This document shows, piece by piece, positions 36,696-45,865 of a stretch of DNA of 64,000 bases; positions within the stretch are counted from its first letter, which is position 1; each line of letters opens with the position of its first letter. The DNA lies in contig NZ_BCXJ01000004.1 in the NCBI RefSeq assembly GCF_001598215.1, forward strand, positions 1 through 64,000, given 5' to 3'. The stretch is from Shouchella clausii. Its GTDB lineage: Bacteria > Bacillota > Bacilli > Bacillales > Bacillaceae_D. The notes under the pieces are model-generated. The model was given only the letters and a program-made list of their open reading frames with translations, was not told the origin of the DNA and made no database searches. The translations under genes were made by a program, and so were the position numbers.

Positions 36696-37247
36696 ATGAT
36701 TACAATGGACGACATTGTCCGCGAAGGCAATCCGATTTTACGTAAAGTCGCTAAGCCGGTCGAATTGCCATTAACAGATGAAGACAAGCAAACACTGGTC
36801 GACATGCTCGAGTTTATTAAAAACAGCCAAGACCCTGAAATGGCCGAGAAATACGAGCTTCGTCCTGGCGTAGGCCTAGCTGCACCACAAATCGGCATTT
36901 CTAAACGGCTGTTTGCCATCCACGCCACAGATGAAAACGGCAACCTCTACAGCATGGGGATCGCCAACCCGAAAGTCGTTAGCCATTCAGTTGAAACCAA
37001 TGAACTTGAAAATGGCGAAGGCTGCCTTTCTGTTGACCGTGACGTTCCCGGCCCTGTGCCTCGGCGCGCCCGTTTAACGATCACTGGAGTCGACCATGAA
37101 GGCAACGACGTGCGGATGCGCTTGCGCGGATACATTGCCATTGTCTTCCAGCACGAGTTGGATCATTTAGACGGCATCATGTTTTACGACCGAATTGAGG
37201 GACTCGAAGACCCTTTCAAAAAACCATTGCCTGGATTTGCTCTTTAA
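36696..37247 (+). CDS. def: peptide deformylase
   Basis: This enzyme removes the formyl group from nascent proteins with a metal (Fe/Zn) centre. Motif I GVGLAAPQIG, motif II EGCLSVD (ligand Cys) and motif III QHELDHLDG (ligand His pair and catalytic Glu) are intact. The 183-residue length and the insert-bearing form (type 2, as in B. subtilis YkrB) fit. The ATG at 36696 is 8 nt after AAGGAG; the GTG at 36687 overlaps that site. Confidence 0.97.
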   Translation: MITMDDIVREGNPILRKVAKPVELPLTDEDKQTLVDMLEFIKNSQDPEMAEKYELRPGVGLAAPQIGISKRLFAIHATDENGNLYSMGIANPKVVSHSVETNELENGEGCLSVDRDVPGPVPRRARLTITGVDHEGNDVRMRLRGYIAIVFQHELDHLDGIMFYDRIEGLEDPFKKPLPGFAL

Positions 37248-37330
37248 CAGCTGCCAACAATTCCCTCGATTCTTCAATGCCTACGTGCATACACTACAGG
37301 TACAAGGGCATTGAAAAGGAGTGGAACGGG

Positions 37331-37408
37331 ATGTTAAGAAAATGGCGGAAAAAATTAGTCAAAGGTTGCCAAAACCTCCTGCCGAAATCATTATTGGTTG
37401 ACGTTTAA
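37331..37408 (+). CDS. 25-residue basic peptide
   Basis: The frame encodes a 25-residue peptide starting MLRKWRKKLVKGCQNLLPKS, with a strongly basic amphipathic N-terminal half and a single Cys. AAAAGGAG lies 9 nt before the ATG and a terminator follows 26 nt after the stop, so it has the layout of a small gene. I do not recognise it. It sits where ykrA occurs in B. subtilis, between def and rpoY. Confidence 0.45.
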   Translation: MLRKWRKKLVKGCQNLLPKSLLVDV

Positions 37409-37434
37409 TGCATGTAGAACTTGGAAAAACTAAG

Positions 37435-37465
37435 AAAGCCAGCCTTTTAATCAGGTTGGCTTTTC
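37435..37465 (+). terminator. terminator after the 25-aa peptide frame
   Basis: Stem AAAGCCAGCCT/AGGTTGGCTTT (11 bp with one G-T pair, loop of 7) and a short T-rich tail. Confidence 0.7.
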
Positions 37466-37517
37466 GTCATTGTAGCAGGCAATAAAGGAAACCATTCAAA
37501 TATAAGCGAACTTCTAT

Positions 37518-37523
37518 TATAAT
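37518..37523 (+). promoter_or_regulatory. -10 element upstream of rpoY
   Basis: A perfect TATAAT, 31 bp before the rpoY start. The matching -35 (TTCAAA at 17 nt) is weak. Confidence 0.45.
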
Positions 37524-37553
37524 GGAAGGACTACATTTAAAGGAGAGGTAAGA

Positions 37554-37763
37554 ATGATTTTTAAAGTTTACTATCAAGAAGATGCCGCACAAATGCCTGT
37601 ACGAGAACGGACGAAGTCATTGTACATAGAAGGCGAAAGTGAAGCAGATGTCCGCCTTAAGTTGGCCAATGAAAATTACAATATTGAATACGTGACAGCT
37701 GTAACTGGCGCATATTTAGAATATGAGCAGGCAAACAGCGACTTTAAGGTCGTGAACATCTAA
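37554..37763 (+). CDS. rpoY: RNA polymerase epsilon subunit
   Basis: This 69-residue accessory subunit of Firmicute RNA polymerase (YkzG family) starts [20 protein letters not shown] and contains [12 protein letters not shown]. The ATG follows AAAGGAGAGG. It lies 2 nt before rnjA, the conserved pairing in Bacillus. Confidence 0.93.
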   Translation: MIFKVYYQEDAAQMPVRERTKSLYIEGESEADVRLKLANENYNIEYVTAVTGAYLEYEQANSDFKVVNI

Positions 37764-37765
37764 CC

Positions 37766-39433
37766 ATGAAACAAGTAAAAAACAACCAAACGGCCGTTTT
37801 CGCTTTAGGCGGCTTAGGCGAAATTGGCAAAAACACGTACGGTGTCCAGTTCCAAGACGAAATTATTATCATTGATGCTGGAATTATGTTTCCTCAAGAC
37901 GAGCTTCTTGGCATCGATTATGTCATTCCCGACTATACGTACTTAATCAAAAATCGGGATAAAATTAAAGGCTTGTTTATTACCCATGGCCATGAAGACC
38001 ATATCGGCGGCATTCCTTATTTGTTGCGGGAAATCAACATTGATGTCTATGGCGGCAAGCTTGCACTCGGCCTTTTAAAAGGAAAACTCGAAGAGCACGG
38101 CTTGCTACGTAGCGCTAAGCTTCACGAGATTTCAGAAGACCAAGTCGTCAAGTTCACGAAGACATCTGTGTCGTTTTTCCGGACAACCCATAGCATTCCT
38201 GACTCCTACGGAGTTGTCGTTAAAACACCGCCAGGAAACATTGTCCATACAGGCGATTTTAAATTTGATTTCACTCCTGTCGGCGAACCGGCGAATTTAA
38301 CAAAAATGGCGAAAATCGGTGATGAAGGCGTACTTTGCTTGCTGTCTGACAGCACCAATAGCGAAATTCCGACTTTTACAATGTCCGAACGAAAAGTAGG
38401 AGAAAGCATCAACAACGTTTTCCAAAAAGTCGATGGGCGCATTATTTTTGCTACGTTTGCTTCGAATATCCACCGCTTGCAACAAGTGATTCAGGCAGCA
38501 GTTGACTATGACCGCAAAGTATGTGTATTTGGCCGCAGTATGGAATCGGCGATTACAATTGGCCAAGAGCTTGGCTACATCAATGCGCCCAAACATACGT
38601 TCATCGAGCACTCGCAGTTAAACAAACTCCCTGATAACAAAGTAACGATTCTTTGTACAGGAAGCCAAGGTGAACCGATGGCAGCCCTATCACGGATTGC
38701 TTTTGGGACGCATCGCCAAATTCAAATTATCCCAGGCGATACCGTTGTGTTTTCTTCTTCGCCAATCCCAGGAAACACGCTTAGCGTTGGAAAGATTATT
38801 AACCAACTATACCGGGTTGGCGCAAATGTCATCCATGGGCCACTTAGTGATATCCATACATCTGGGCACGGTGGGCAGGAAGAACAAAAACTAATGTTGC
38901 GGCTTATGAAACCGCAATACTTTTTACCCATCCACGGTGAATACCGAATGCTGCGTACTCATAATCGCCTCGCTCAAGACTGTGGCGTCAAAGAAGAAAA
39001 CTGCTTTATTATGGATAACGGCGACGTCCTTGCGCTCCATCCTAATGAAGCAGGTGTCGTCGGCAAAATTCCGTCTGGCTCTGTCTATGTAGATGGGAAT
39101 GGCATCGGCGATATCGGCAATATCGTGCTCCGAGACCGCCGGATTCTTTCAGAGGAAGGCTTAGTCATTGTTGTCGTTAGCTTAGATATGAAGGAATTTA
39201 AAGTCACAGCTGGCCCAGATATCATTTCGCGTGGTTTTGTGTACATGAGGGAATCGGGCGATTTGATTCATGAAGCGCAAAAAATGCTCGCTAAACATTT
39301 AAACGGCGTCATGGAAAAGAAGACATCACAGTGGTCTGAAATTAAAAACGAAATGACCGAACTTCTCGGACCATTTTTGTACGAGCGTACGAAACGAAAA
39401 CCGATGATTTTGCCGATCATCATGGAAGTATAA
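37766..39433 (+). CDS. rnjA: ribonuclease J1
   Basis: RNase J1 is the essential 5-prime exo/endoribonuclease of Bacillus mRNA decay and 16S rRNA maturation. The 555-residue protein has the beta-lactamase core (HGHEDHIGG, His at about 74-79), beta-CASP domain ([38 protein letters not shown]) and a C-terminal domain. It is translated with rpoY. The same window encodes an SR1P peptide, reported in B. subtilis to act on RNase J1 through GapA. Confidence 0.97.
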   Translation: MKQVKNNQTAVFALGGLGEIGKNTYGVQFQDEIIIIDAGIMFPQDELLGIDYVIPDYTYLIKNRDKIKGLFITHGHEDHIGGIPYLLREINIDVYGGKLALGLLKGKLEEHGLLRSAKLHEISEDQVVKFTKTSVSFFRTTHSIPDSYGVVVKTPPGNIVHTGDFKFDFTPVGEPANLTKMAKIGDEGVLCLLSDSTNSEIPTFTMSERKVGESINNVFQKVDGRIIFATFASNIHRLQQVIQAAVDYDRKVCVFGRSMESAITIGQELGYINAPKHTFIEHSQLNKLPDNKVTILCTGSQGEPMAALSRIAFGTHRQIQIIPGDTVVFSSSPIPGNTLSVGKIINQLYRVGANVIHGPLSDIHTSGHGGQEEQKLMLRLMKPQYFLPIHGEYRMLRTHNRLAQDCGVKEENCFIMDNGDVLALHPNEAGVVGKIPSGSVYVDGNGIGDIGNIVLRDRRILSEEGLVIVVVSLDMKEFKVTAGPDIISRGFVYMRESGDLIHEAQKMLAKHLNGVMEKKTSQWSEIKNEMTELLGPFLYERTKRKPMILPIIMEV

Positions 39434-39434
39434 C

Positions 39435-39480
39435 AATAAGCCTGCCGACAGTTAAAAACACTGTCGGCAGGCTTATTTTT
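39435..39480. terminator. bidirectional terminator, rnjA/ktrC
   Basis: An 18-bp perfect stem (39435-39452 with 39460-39477), AATAAGCCTGCCGACAGT and its complement, with a 7-nt A-rich loop. Confidence 0.93.
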
Positions 39481-39484
39481 CAAG

Positions 39485-40150
39485 TCATTTAGCAACAATA
39501 AAATCTTTTTCAAACGCATAAATGGCTTTTTTCGGCCCGAGCAAAACAAGTACGTCCTCTACTTGGATGACTTCATTAGCCTGAGGAGCAGCCATTAGCT
39601 TCCCTTGCCTACGGATGGCGATAATTGTACAGCCGTAAAGCGCTCGTATGTTAAGGTCTTGTATCGTTCGCCCTATAAGTGACGGTGTTGCCACTGCTTC
39701 AATAATCGTATCCTGAGACGATAGCTCAATGTAATCGACAATGTTGTCGGATAAAAGGTGATGGGCGAGCCGCGCTCCCATTTCCCGTTCTGGATGAAGG
39801 ACGCGGTGGGCACCGATTTTTTTCAACACTTTTTCGTGATGATCGGTTTCTGCTTTTACACAAATGTGTTTAACGCCCATTTCACTTAACAATAATGTCG
39901 CCAAAATGCTTGCTTCAATGTCATTGCCGATTGCGACAACAACATGTTCATACAATGGAATGTCTAGCTCCCTCAACACTTGCTCGTCCGTAGCATTGGC
40001 GATCACCACTTGTGTGGCAATGTCACGAAATTCGTCGGCTTTGGTGCGGTCACTGTCAATGGCCAGCACATCAACACCTTGTCCCACTAACTCCTTTGTG
40101 ACACTTCCGCCAAACCGCCCTAAACCGATAATCGCAAACTGTTTTTTCAT
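39485..40150 (-). CDS. ktrC: potassium uptake regulatory subunit KtrC (RCK domain)
   Basis: This cytosolic gating ring protein controls K+ uptake through a Ktr membrane subunit encoded elsewhere. The 221-residue protein has RCK_N with dinucleotide motif IIGLGRFGGSV and acidic strand end VLAIDSD (binds NAD/ATP/c-di-AMP-type ligands in the family), and RCK_C from about 135. Synteny next to rnjA matches YkqB/KtrC. The ATG follows GGAGGG. Confidence 0.93.
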   Translation of the reverse strand: MKKQFAIIGLGRFGGSVTKELVGQGVDVLAIDSDRTKADEFRDIATQVVIANATDEQVLRELDIPLYEHVVVAIGNDIEASILATLLLSEMGVKHICVKAETDHHEKVLKKIGAHRVLHPEREMGARLAHHLLSDNIVDYIELSSQDTIIEAVATPSLIGRTIQDLNIRALYGCTIIAIRRQGKLMAAPQANEVIQVEDVLVLLGPKKAIYAFEKDFIVAK

Positions 40151-40200
40151 AACGGCCCTCCACTGCTCAATCCTAACTTGACTGTACCAAACAATCGGTC

Positions 40201-40250
40201 AATAAGCAAAGACGCACCTGCTTAAAAAGAGGCGCGTCTTCGCTTATTTT
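40201..40250. terminator. long hairpin past ykuV
   Basis: AATAAGCAAAGACGCACCT pairs with AGGCGCGTCTTCGCTTATT (19 nt, two mismatches) across an A-rich loop. The T-run is on the plus side only. It overlaps the ykuV stop and lies before ktrC. Confidence 0.6.
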
Positions 40251-40702
40251 TCTTCTTTAACACCGAGTACTCGGTTGACACGTTTGGTCAGCATTTTCAT
40301 GCCGCCGCCCCCTGCTTGGAAGTGGCGCAGTTGCCCATCTTTATCGAACACGTAGTAAGCTGGCACATATTCATTTTCAAAAGCGTCTGTCAGCTTATGT
40401 TCATTATCGACAAAGATTGGTTGCGTGATCCCATGCTCTTCGGCAACTTGTTTGATGTCATCGATGTTTAAGTCTTTTTCAGACCGCGGCATATGGACCG
40501 CGATGACATTTAGCTGGTCTTTGTATTGGTCACGAAATTCGTTGACGTTTGGCATCGCCTCTTTGCACAATCCACAGCTAATAGACCAAAAGTGGATGAG
40601 TGTTGGCTTATCGCCAATTAGGTCCGCTTTCGCTACTTCTCCATTCAGCCATTCTGTCGCACCTGTCAATTCTGGCATTTCCGACCGCAGTTTCAAAGCC
40701 AT
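40244..40702 (-). CDS. ykuV: thiol-disulfide oxidoreductase YkuV
   Basis: This is a cytosolic thioredoxin-fold protein of 152 residues with active site SCGLC in HFWSISCGLCKEAMPNVNEF, and cis-Pro in EYVPAYYVFD. The sequence follows B. subtilis YkuV closely over most of its length. The ATG at 40702 has AGGAGG at 8 nt; the frame to 40762 is not coding. It pairs with ykuU, suggesting peroxide or disulfide reduction. Confidence 0.93.
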   Translation of the reverse strand: MALKLRSEMPELTGATEWLNGEVAKADLIGDKPTLIHFWSISCGLCKEAMPNVNEFRDQYKDQLNVIAVHMPRSEKDLNIDDIKQVAEEHGITQPIFVDNEHKLTDAFENEYVPAYYVFDKDGQLRHFQAGGGGMKMLTKRVNRVLGVKEEK

Positions 40703-40770
40703 CTCGTTTCCCTCCTGTATAAAAAAGCGCACACGCTCAAAAATAGCGGCAAACCACCTCATTCTTTTTC

Positions 40771-40803
40771 GAAAAACAAAGGCCTAACAACGCGCTAGGC
40801 CCT
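40771..40803 (-). terminator. hairpin between ykuU and ykuV
   Basis: Stem GGCCTA/TAGGCC with extension and a minus-strand TGTTTTTC tail. It may attenuate readthrough from ykuU into ykuV. Confidence 0.6.
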
Positions 40804-40816
40804 TGCCACTATTCCA

Positions 40817-41362
40817 TTAAAGCGTAGCTTGTCCAGGCTTCCAGTTAGCTGGGCAAAGTCCGCCAGTTTGTAACGCTTGTAGCACGCGCAACGTTTCATC
40901 AACGTCACGGCCAATGTTGTTGTGGTTCACTACAGAATACATTAATTCACCTTCTGGGCTAATGATGAACAACCCGCGTAGCGCCACACCTTCATCTTCA
41001 ATCAACACACCATATTCTCTTGAAACAGCATGGTTTGTGTCGGCAGCAAGTGGATAAGCCAAGTCACCTAGTCCATTGTCATCACGTGACGTATTAATCC
41101 ATGCTTTGTGCGTGTGGATCGTGTCTGTAGAAACACCGATCACTTCCGCATCCAAGTCTTCAAATTCATCGTAGCGGTCACTCAAAGCTGTAATTTCAGT
41201 TGGACAAACGAACGTGAAATCCATTGGATAAAAGAACAACACCGTCCATTTGTCATTTTTCATATTTTCTTCAAGGCTTACTTTACCAAATTCTTTGTTT
41301 GGCAACACCGCATCCATTTCAAAACGAGGTGCTTGTTTGCCAACCATACGTTTTTCAGTCAT
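40817..41362 (-). CDS. ykuU: 2-Cys peroxiredoxin YkuU (AhpC/TSA family)
   Basis: This cytosolic peroxiredoxin reduces H2O2 and organic peroxides. Of its 181 residues, the peroxidatic Cys is in YPMDFTFVCPTE and the resolving Cys in GGLCPANW. The ATG at 41362 follows AAAGGAGG. A near-consensus promoter lies upstream, and ykuV may recycle the enzyme. Confidence 0.95.
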   Translation of the reverse strand: MTEKRMVGKQAPRFEMDAVLPNKEFGKVSLEENMKNDKWTVLFFYPMDFTFVCPTEITALSDRYDEFEDLDAEVIGVSTDTIHTHKAWINTSRDDNGLGDLAYPLAADTNHAVSREYGVLIEDEGVALRGLFIISPEGELMYSVVNHNNIGRDVDETLRVLQALQTGGLCPANWKPGQATL

Positions 41363-41390
41363 AAGTCTAATTCCTCCTTTGCAAATCCAA

Positions 41391-41429
41391 TACAATCATT
41401 ATTATACCGGGCTTGCTTTTTGGAGTCAA
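41391..41429 (-). promoter_or_regulatory. sigma-A promoter of ykuU with PerR-like box
   Basis: Minus-strand TTGACT (41424-41429), 17 nt and TATAAT (41401-41406) are near consensus. GTATAATAATGATTGTA over the -10 resembles the PerR box TTATAATNATTATAA in its left half and weakly in the right. Peroxide control is therefore possible but unproven. Confidence 0.65.
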
Positions 41430-41568
41430 TGTTAATTGAGAATGAATTTAATCTAGAGACGTAAATCTTCACATTCCTGCCTTACTTATGTAGCGTTCGC
41501 TTTTGAAAGATTTAGCGATTTATGCTATTCTCAACAAAGCAATGATATTGAGGAAGGAGTGGTCATGA

Positions 41569-42348
41569 GTGAACGTTAACGAATGGCTTTCCCATCCGCT
41601 TGCGCAAATCGTTTGGAAAATCGTGCTTGTGGTCGTTATTTTTTTCATTGTCCGCGCCTTAGGTCGCAAACTGATCGCCCGGGCCTTTAACCGTCCTCAG
41701 ACAATCCGCGCATCACAAGCTCGACTGAATACGTTAAAAAGCCTGACTCAGAATGTATTTTCTTATGTGTTATTGTTTATTGTAGCAATGACGATCTTAG
41801 AAATACTCGGTTTCAATTTAGGGCCGATTTTAGCTGGTGCAGGTGTTGTAGGGCTTGCTGTTGGTTTCGGCGCACAAGGACTTGTAAGTGATGTGGTGAC
41901 TGGCTTTTTCCTATTGTTAGAACGTCAGCTTGAAGTCGGCGATTATGTGAGTGCCGGCGGCGTTGATGGAATCGTCGAGGAACTCGGTTTCCGCACAACG
42001 TTGATTCGCGGCTTTGATGGTACACTCCATTATGTGCCAAACCGCAACATTGCTAATGTAGACAACCATTCCCGTGGCAATATGCGTGCACTCGTTGACA
42101 TTTCCATCCCAGCTGGGCAAAAAACAGACGAATCGCTAGCAATGGTAAAAGAGGCACTAGAAGGCTTTAGCCATCCGGCTATTGTATCTGGACCTGAAGT
42201 GTTAGGCGTCGAAAGCGACGATTTAGCGACAACGACAATCCGTGTTATTGCCAAAACGGAAAATATGGAGCAATGGGCAGTGGAACGTGAAATCCGCAAA
42301 GTGATCCGGCAACGGCATGATGCCCTTTCACAATCAGAAAACGACTAA
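41569..42348 (+). CDS. ykuT: small-conductance mechanosensitive channel YkuT (MscS family)
   Basis: This is a pressure-release channel of the cytoplasmic membrane. The 259-residue protein has three helices; the Gly/Ala-rich pore helix TM3 is AGVVGLAVGFGAQGLVSDVV, followed by the beta domain (LEVGDYV) and C-terminal domain. The start is GTG, 9 nt after AAGGAG. It is divergent from ykuU, as in B. subtilis. Confidence 0.95.
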   Translation: MNVNEWLSHPLAQIVWKIVLVVVIFFIVRALGRKLIARAFNRPQTIRASQARLNTLKSLTQNVFSYVLLFIVAMTILEILGFNLGPILAGAGVVGLAVGFGAQGLVSDVVTGFFLLLERQLEVGDYVSAGGVDGIVEELGFRTTLIRGFDGTLHYVPNRNIANVDNHSRGNMRALVDISIPAGQKTDESLAMVKEALEGFSHPAIVSGPEVLGVESDDLATTTIRVIAKTENMEQWAVEREIRKVIRQRHDALSQSEND

Positions 42349-42378
42349 AAAAATACCAGCTTTTTGCTGGTATTTTTT
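42348..42378. terminator. bidirectional terminator, ykuT/ykuS
   Basis: Stem AAAAAATACCAGC/GCTGGTATTTTTT (13 bp, loop of T5), overlapping both gene ends. Confidence 0.9.
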
Positions 42379-42622
42379 AGTGTTGAGTCACAATTTCGTC
42401 GACACGTTGGCCGATTTCTTCTGCACTTAAGCCTTCAGCATGGATAATGCTCATTTGCCCAGGAACACTGATGCCGGCAACATCCGCATTTCTTCCAGAA
42501 ACAATGCAGCATTCGCAGCCTTGTCCATCTTGTTCATTTTCAATTTGTACGACTTCATAGCCTTTGGACTGAAGCTCTTGCTGTACATCTGACAAATTCG
42601 ATTGTACCCCTATTTTAGCCAT
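42377..42622 (-). CDS. ykuS: YkuS/UPF0180 family protein
   Basis: This small 81-residue protein starts MAKIGVQSNLSDVQQELQSK and contains GCECCIVSGRNADVAGI, fitting UPF0180. It has no known function. The ATG follows GAGGGGGTG. It is the last gene of the dap cluster on the minus strand. Confidence 0.9.
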   Translation of the reverse strand: MAKIGVQSNLSDVQQELQSKGYEVVQIENEQDGQGCECCIVSGRNADVAGISVPGQMSIIHAEGLSAEEIGQRVDEIVTQH

Positions 42623-42673
42623 ATGGCACCCCCTCGTTCATTTCCACATTAGTATGCGCTGCAAACGAACGTT

Positions 42674-43810
42674 TTATACCATGCTTTCGCGGGGCTTTTT
42701 TGCGCTTAAAAAGGCGACCATATGATCGACGGCAATAGCAATCGCTTCTTCTCTCGGTTGCAAGCGGCTATCGTGCAAGCCGTATGGGCTATCAACGCCA
42801 AGCCAAAACATGACGCCAGGGTATCGTTTTAAAAAGTAGCCAAAATCCTCCCCTGTCATTGCTTCTTCTGCCTCTACAAATGTAATGCCGTTTCGTGTTT
42901 TCGAAAAAGCGGCAAACGCTTCTGCCAATCCGGGATCATTGTAGACTTCACAGTAATTGGCGCCATAATCAATCGCAACCTTGCACTCAAAACTTGCCTC
43001 TATGCCAGCAGCAATCGCTTCAAGTCTGCTTTTGACCGCTTTCATTGATTCCATTGACAGCGTGCGGATCGTTCCTTCTAGCCGTGCCGTCTCAGCAATG
43101 ACATTCTGTTTCGTTCCGCCTGCTATTACACCAAGTGTGACCACTGCTGAATCGAGAGGATCAATGTTGCGTGCGACCACCGTTTGCGCTTGTGTAACAA
43201 AGTGGGCACAAGCCACCACCATATCATTCGCTGTGTGAGGATAAGCCGCATGCCCGCCTTTGCCCTGAAAATCAATAAAAAGCTCAGATGTATTTGCAAA
43301 CAACAGCCCTGGTTTCGTGGCAATTGCTCCGACAGGAAGGTTCGGGTCAATATGGAGTGCATAAATTTCATCAGGCTGCCAAGCACCTAGTACATCCGCC
43401 TCTATAATCGGTTTTGCTCCTCCTGGCCCTTCTTCTGCGGGTTGAAAAATAAACAGCAAATGGCATTCTGGTTCGTGGCTGGCAAAATAGTCTAGCAAGC
43501 CAAGGGCAATCGTCATATGGAAGTCATGCCCACAGGCATGCATCGCCCCTTCATGCTTAGAGGCAAACGAATAGCCCGTTTCTTCTGTAATAGGGAGCCC
43601 GTCCATATCAGCTCTGTATGCAATCGTATAGTCTTGTTTGCCTTCGACGCGGACGAACACGGCTGTTTTCCACGTTTTGATTTGCAGTCGCGTTTGCTCC
43701 ATGTTCGAAATGGTGTCTAAAAGCAGTTGCTGTGTTTTAAATTCTTTAAATCCAAGTTCAGGAATTTGATGAAAAGCACGGCGTATGTTTATGAGGTCAT
43801 TCATCTTCAT
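42674..43810 (-). CDS. dapL: N-acetyldiaminopimelate deacetylase
   Basis: This M20-family metallohydrolase removes the acetyl group from N-acetyl-LL-diaminopimelate, a late step of the acetylase branch to DAP and lysine. The 378-residue protein shows ACGHDFHM (metal His/Asp), [10 protein letters not shown] (Glu pair) and MTGEDFGYF. Length and context next to dapH match B. subtilis YkuR. The ATG overlaps the stop of the preceding aminotransferase by 4 nt. Confidence 0.93.
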   Translation of the reverse strand: MKMNDLINIRRAFHQIPELGFKEFKTQQLLLDTISNMEQTRLQIKTWKTAVFVRVEGKQDYTIAYRADMDGLPITEETGYSFASKHEGAMHACGHDFHMTIALGLLDYFASHEPECHLLFIFQPAEEGPGGAKPIIEADVLGAWQPDEIYALHIDPNLPVGAIATKPGLLFANTSELFIDFQGKGGHAAYPHTANDMVVACAHFVTQAQTVVARNIDPLDSAVVTLGVIAGGTKQNVIAETARLEGTIRTLSMESMKAVKSRLEAIAAGIEASFECKVAIDYGANYCEVYNDPGLAEAFAAFSKTRNGITFVEAEEAMTGEDFGYFLKRYPGVMFWLGVDSPYGLHDSRLQPREEAIAIAVDHMVAFLSAKKPRESMV

Positions 43811-45024
43811 GTTGCCACCACTCCGTCAATTTGCACCAATGCGTGGCGGAAGTGGCCAGCAAACGTGTCGACTTCTGCTTTTGTAAGCGTAAGCGGCGGA
43901 AGCAAACGAACGATCGTTTGTTGGGTGACATCAATGAGCACGCCTTTTTCCATCATCATTTGTTGAAGTTTTTTCGTGTTATTCGCCGTTAGTTTCGTCG
44001 GCAAACCAATCATCATCCCTTTGCCGCGGAACGCTTCTAAAATGCTTGGAAATTCCTGTTGCAATTTTGTTAATGTATCATGCAAGTAGGCTGCCGTTTG
44101 TTGGCTATCGGCGAGGCCACCTTGTTGCCGGAGAACACGGAGCACGGCAAGGCCAAGTGCACAGCTTAACGGCGAAGGAGCAAACGTCGTGCCATGGTCA
44201 CCAGGGGAAAACAACTCGCTCCAACCCTGCTTGACGATGATGCCACCAAGTGGCAGTCCTCCGCCTACTCCTTTTGCAAAAAGGACGACGTCAGGACTCA
44301 ATTCGGCGTGCATGTAGGCAAACAGCTTGCCTGTGCGTCCCATGCCCGTTTGAATTTCGTCCATGCAAAACAGCACGCCCTCCTGTTTGCATAACGCCTG
44401 TGCTTCTTGTAAAAATGAATGGGATAATGGGATGACTCCCCCTGAGCCAAGCACCGGTTCCATGAGCAGCGCAGCAGGCCTGCTCTTTTTGATGACTGCT
44501 CGCAACTCTTCGACATTTTCCCTCTCCACTTCATAGACAGGCAAATCATGTTTCGGAAAGTCTTGGTACACGCCTTTTTGCCGTGTTAGTTTTAAAGCAC
44601 CCAACGTTCGTCCGTGAAAACTATTTTTTAAAACGACAATGCCTCGTTTCGTTGTCTTTTGTGCCGCGCTCCATTTATGGATCAACTTAACAGCTGCCTC
44701 TGTCGCTTCAGCGCCGGAATTCGCAAAAAACACTTTGCCGCCAAGCGTAGCCTCACTGAGTTGTTCGGCAAGCTCAACCGCCGGTTTGTTTACATACAAG
44801 TTGGAAATATGCAGAAATTTATGACCTTGCTCATTAAGTGTTTTCATCACTTCTGGATGAGAGTGGCCAATCACATTGACAGCAAGACCTGTAATTAAAT
44901 CTAAATACGATTTGCCGTTCTCATCGATCAAATAATTGCCTTCTCCCCGGTCGATAACAAGGGGCAACCGCCCATATGTCCCCATAATCGCCGCTTTATC
45001 CCGCGCAATCCAGTCCACTACCAA
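43807..45024 (-). CDS. class-III aminotransferase (ArgD-like) in the dap operon
   Basis: This PLP enzyme of the acetylornithine/succinyl-DAP aminotransferase family has [39 protein letters not shown] (PLP Asp) and Schiff-base Lys in [14 protein letters not shown]. It lies between dapH and dapL, with 4-nt overlap to dapL. The likely role is transamination of N-acetyl-2-amino-6-oxopimelate, the step done by PatA in B. subtilis. That role is inferred from context; acetylornithine activity is possible too. The start may be TTG at 45024 or GTG at 45018, both after AAGGAG. Confidence 0.9.
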   Translation of the reverse strand: MVVDWIARDKAAIMGTYGRLPLVIDRGEGNYLIDENGKSYLDLITGLAVNVIGHSHPEVMKTLNEQGHKFLHISNLYVNKPAVELAEQLSEATLGGKVFFANSGAEATEAAVKLIHKWSAAQKTTKRGIVVLKNSFHGRTLGALKLTRQKGVYQDFPKHDLPVYEVERENVEELRAVIKKSRPAALLMEPVLGSGGVIPLSHSFLQEAQALCKQEGVLFCMDEIQTGMGRTGKLFAYMHAELSPDVVLFAKGVGGGLPLGGIIVKQGWSELFSPGDHGTTFAPSPLSCALGLAVLRVLRQQGGLADSQQTAAYLHDTLTKLQQEFPSILEAFRGKGMMIGLPTKLTANNTKKLQQMMMEKGVLIDVTQQTIVRLLPPLTLTKAEVDTFAGHFRHALVQIDGVVAT

Positions 45025-45040
45025 TCCACTCCTTTTTTAT

Positions 45041-45072
45041 GAAAACAGCTTTGCCCTTTAGGCAAAGCTGCA
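45041..45072 (-). terminator. hairpin between dapH and the aminotransferase gene
   Basis: A 10-bp perfect stem CAGCTTTGCC/GGCAAAGCTG, loop of 5, followed by TTTTC on the minus strand. It could be a partial terminator inside the operon. Confidence 0.72.
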
Positions 45073-45081
45073 CACGATACG

Positions 45082-45804
45082 TTATAGGTCTTCATTTAAA
45101 CGGCGAAGCTCCAGCTTTATTTCCGTTTTGCCTTTTGTTTTCTCATCAATTTCTTTAATCACGCGTGCTGGCGTTCCAGCAACCACTGTATTGGCAGGAA
45201 CATCTTCTGTTACAATCGCACCAGCCGCTACCACCGCGCCAGCACCTACACGGACGCCTTCTAAAATCACGGCATTTGCGCCGATGACAACGCCGTCTTC
45301 AATAATGACAGGAGAAGCAGATGGTGGTTCGATGACACCAGCCAACACAGCACCGGCGCCAACGTGACAATTTTTCCCGACAGTCGCCCGGCCGCCAAGG
45401 ACAGCATTCATGTCAATCATTGTGCCTTCGCCAATGACAGCGCCGATATTAATGCTGGCACCCATCATAATAACAGCACCTTTTCCAATTTCCACTTGGT
45501 CGCGGATAATGGCGCCTGGTTCAATTCGTGCTTCTACCTCTTTTAAATCAAGCAGAGGAATGGCCGAATAACGACGGTCATTTTCAACAACAGTATCTTC
45601 AATCAACGCAGCATTTTCGTTAAGGACAGCTTCAATCTTGCTCCATTCGCCAAACACTACGCCCGTGTTGCCATTCATAAATGACTGCACGCCTTCGCCA
45701 AAGGAAAGGTTGTCAAGTTGACCCTTTATGTAAACTTTTACAGGAGTTTTCTTTTCAGATTTAGAAATAAACTCAATAATTTCGTTTGCATCCATCATTT
45801 TCAT
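45082..45804 (-). CDS. dapH: tetrahydrodipicolinate N-acetyltransferase
   Basis: This enzyme acetylates tetrahydrodipicolinate with acetyl-CoA, opening the acetylase branch of DAP/lysine synthesis. The 240-residue protein has a left-handed beta-helix of hexapeptide repeats (about 85-210: [35 protein letters not shown]) and ends with a helical tail. The ATG at 45804 follows AAAGGAGG at 8 nt and gives the [10 protein letters not shown] start known from YkuQ. It is the first gene of the operon. Confidence 0.95.
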   Translation of the reverse strand: MKMMDANEIIEFISKSEKKTPVKVYIKGQLDNLSFGEGVQSFMNGNTGVVFGEWSKIEAVLNENAALIEDTVVENDRRYSAIPLLDLKEVEARIEPGAIIRDQVEIGKGAVIMMGASINIGAVIGEGTMIDMNAVLGGRATVGKNCHVGAGAVLAGVIEPPSASPVIIEDGVVIGANAVILEGVRVGAGAVVAAGAIVTEDVPANTVVAGTPARVIKEIDEKTKGKTEIKLELRRLNEDL

Positions 45805-45832
45805 GTATGTAGCCTCCTTTGTTCTGTTCATT

Positions 45833-45861
45833 ATGATAAAGTGTCACGCTTAAAATTGCAA
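45833..45861 (-). promoter_or_regulatory. sigma-A promoter of the dap operon
   Basis: Minus-strand TTGCAA (45856-45861), 17 nt and TATCAT (45833-45838), about 30 nt before the dapH start. Confidence 0.55.
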
Positions 45862-45865
45862 TGGA

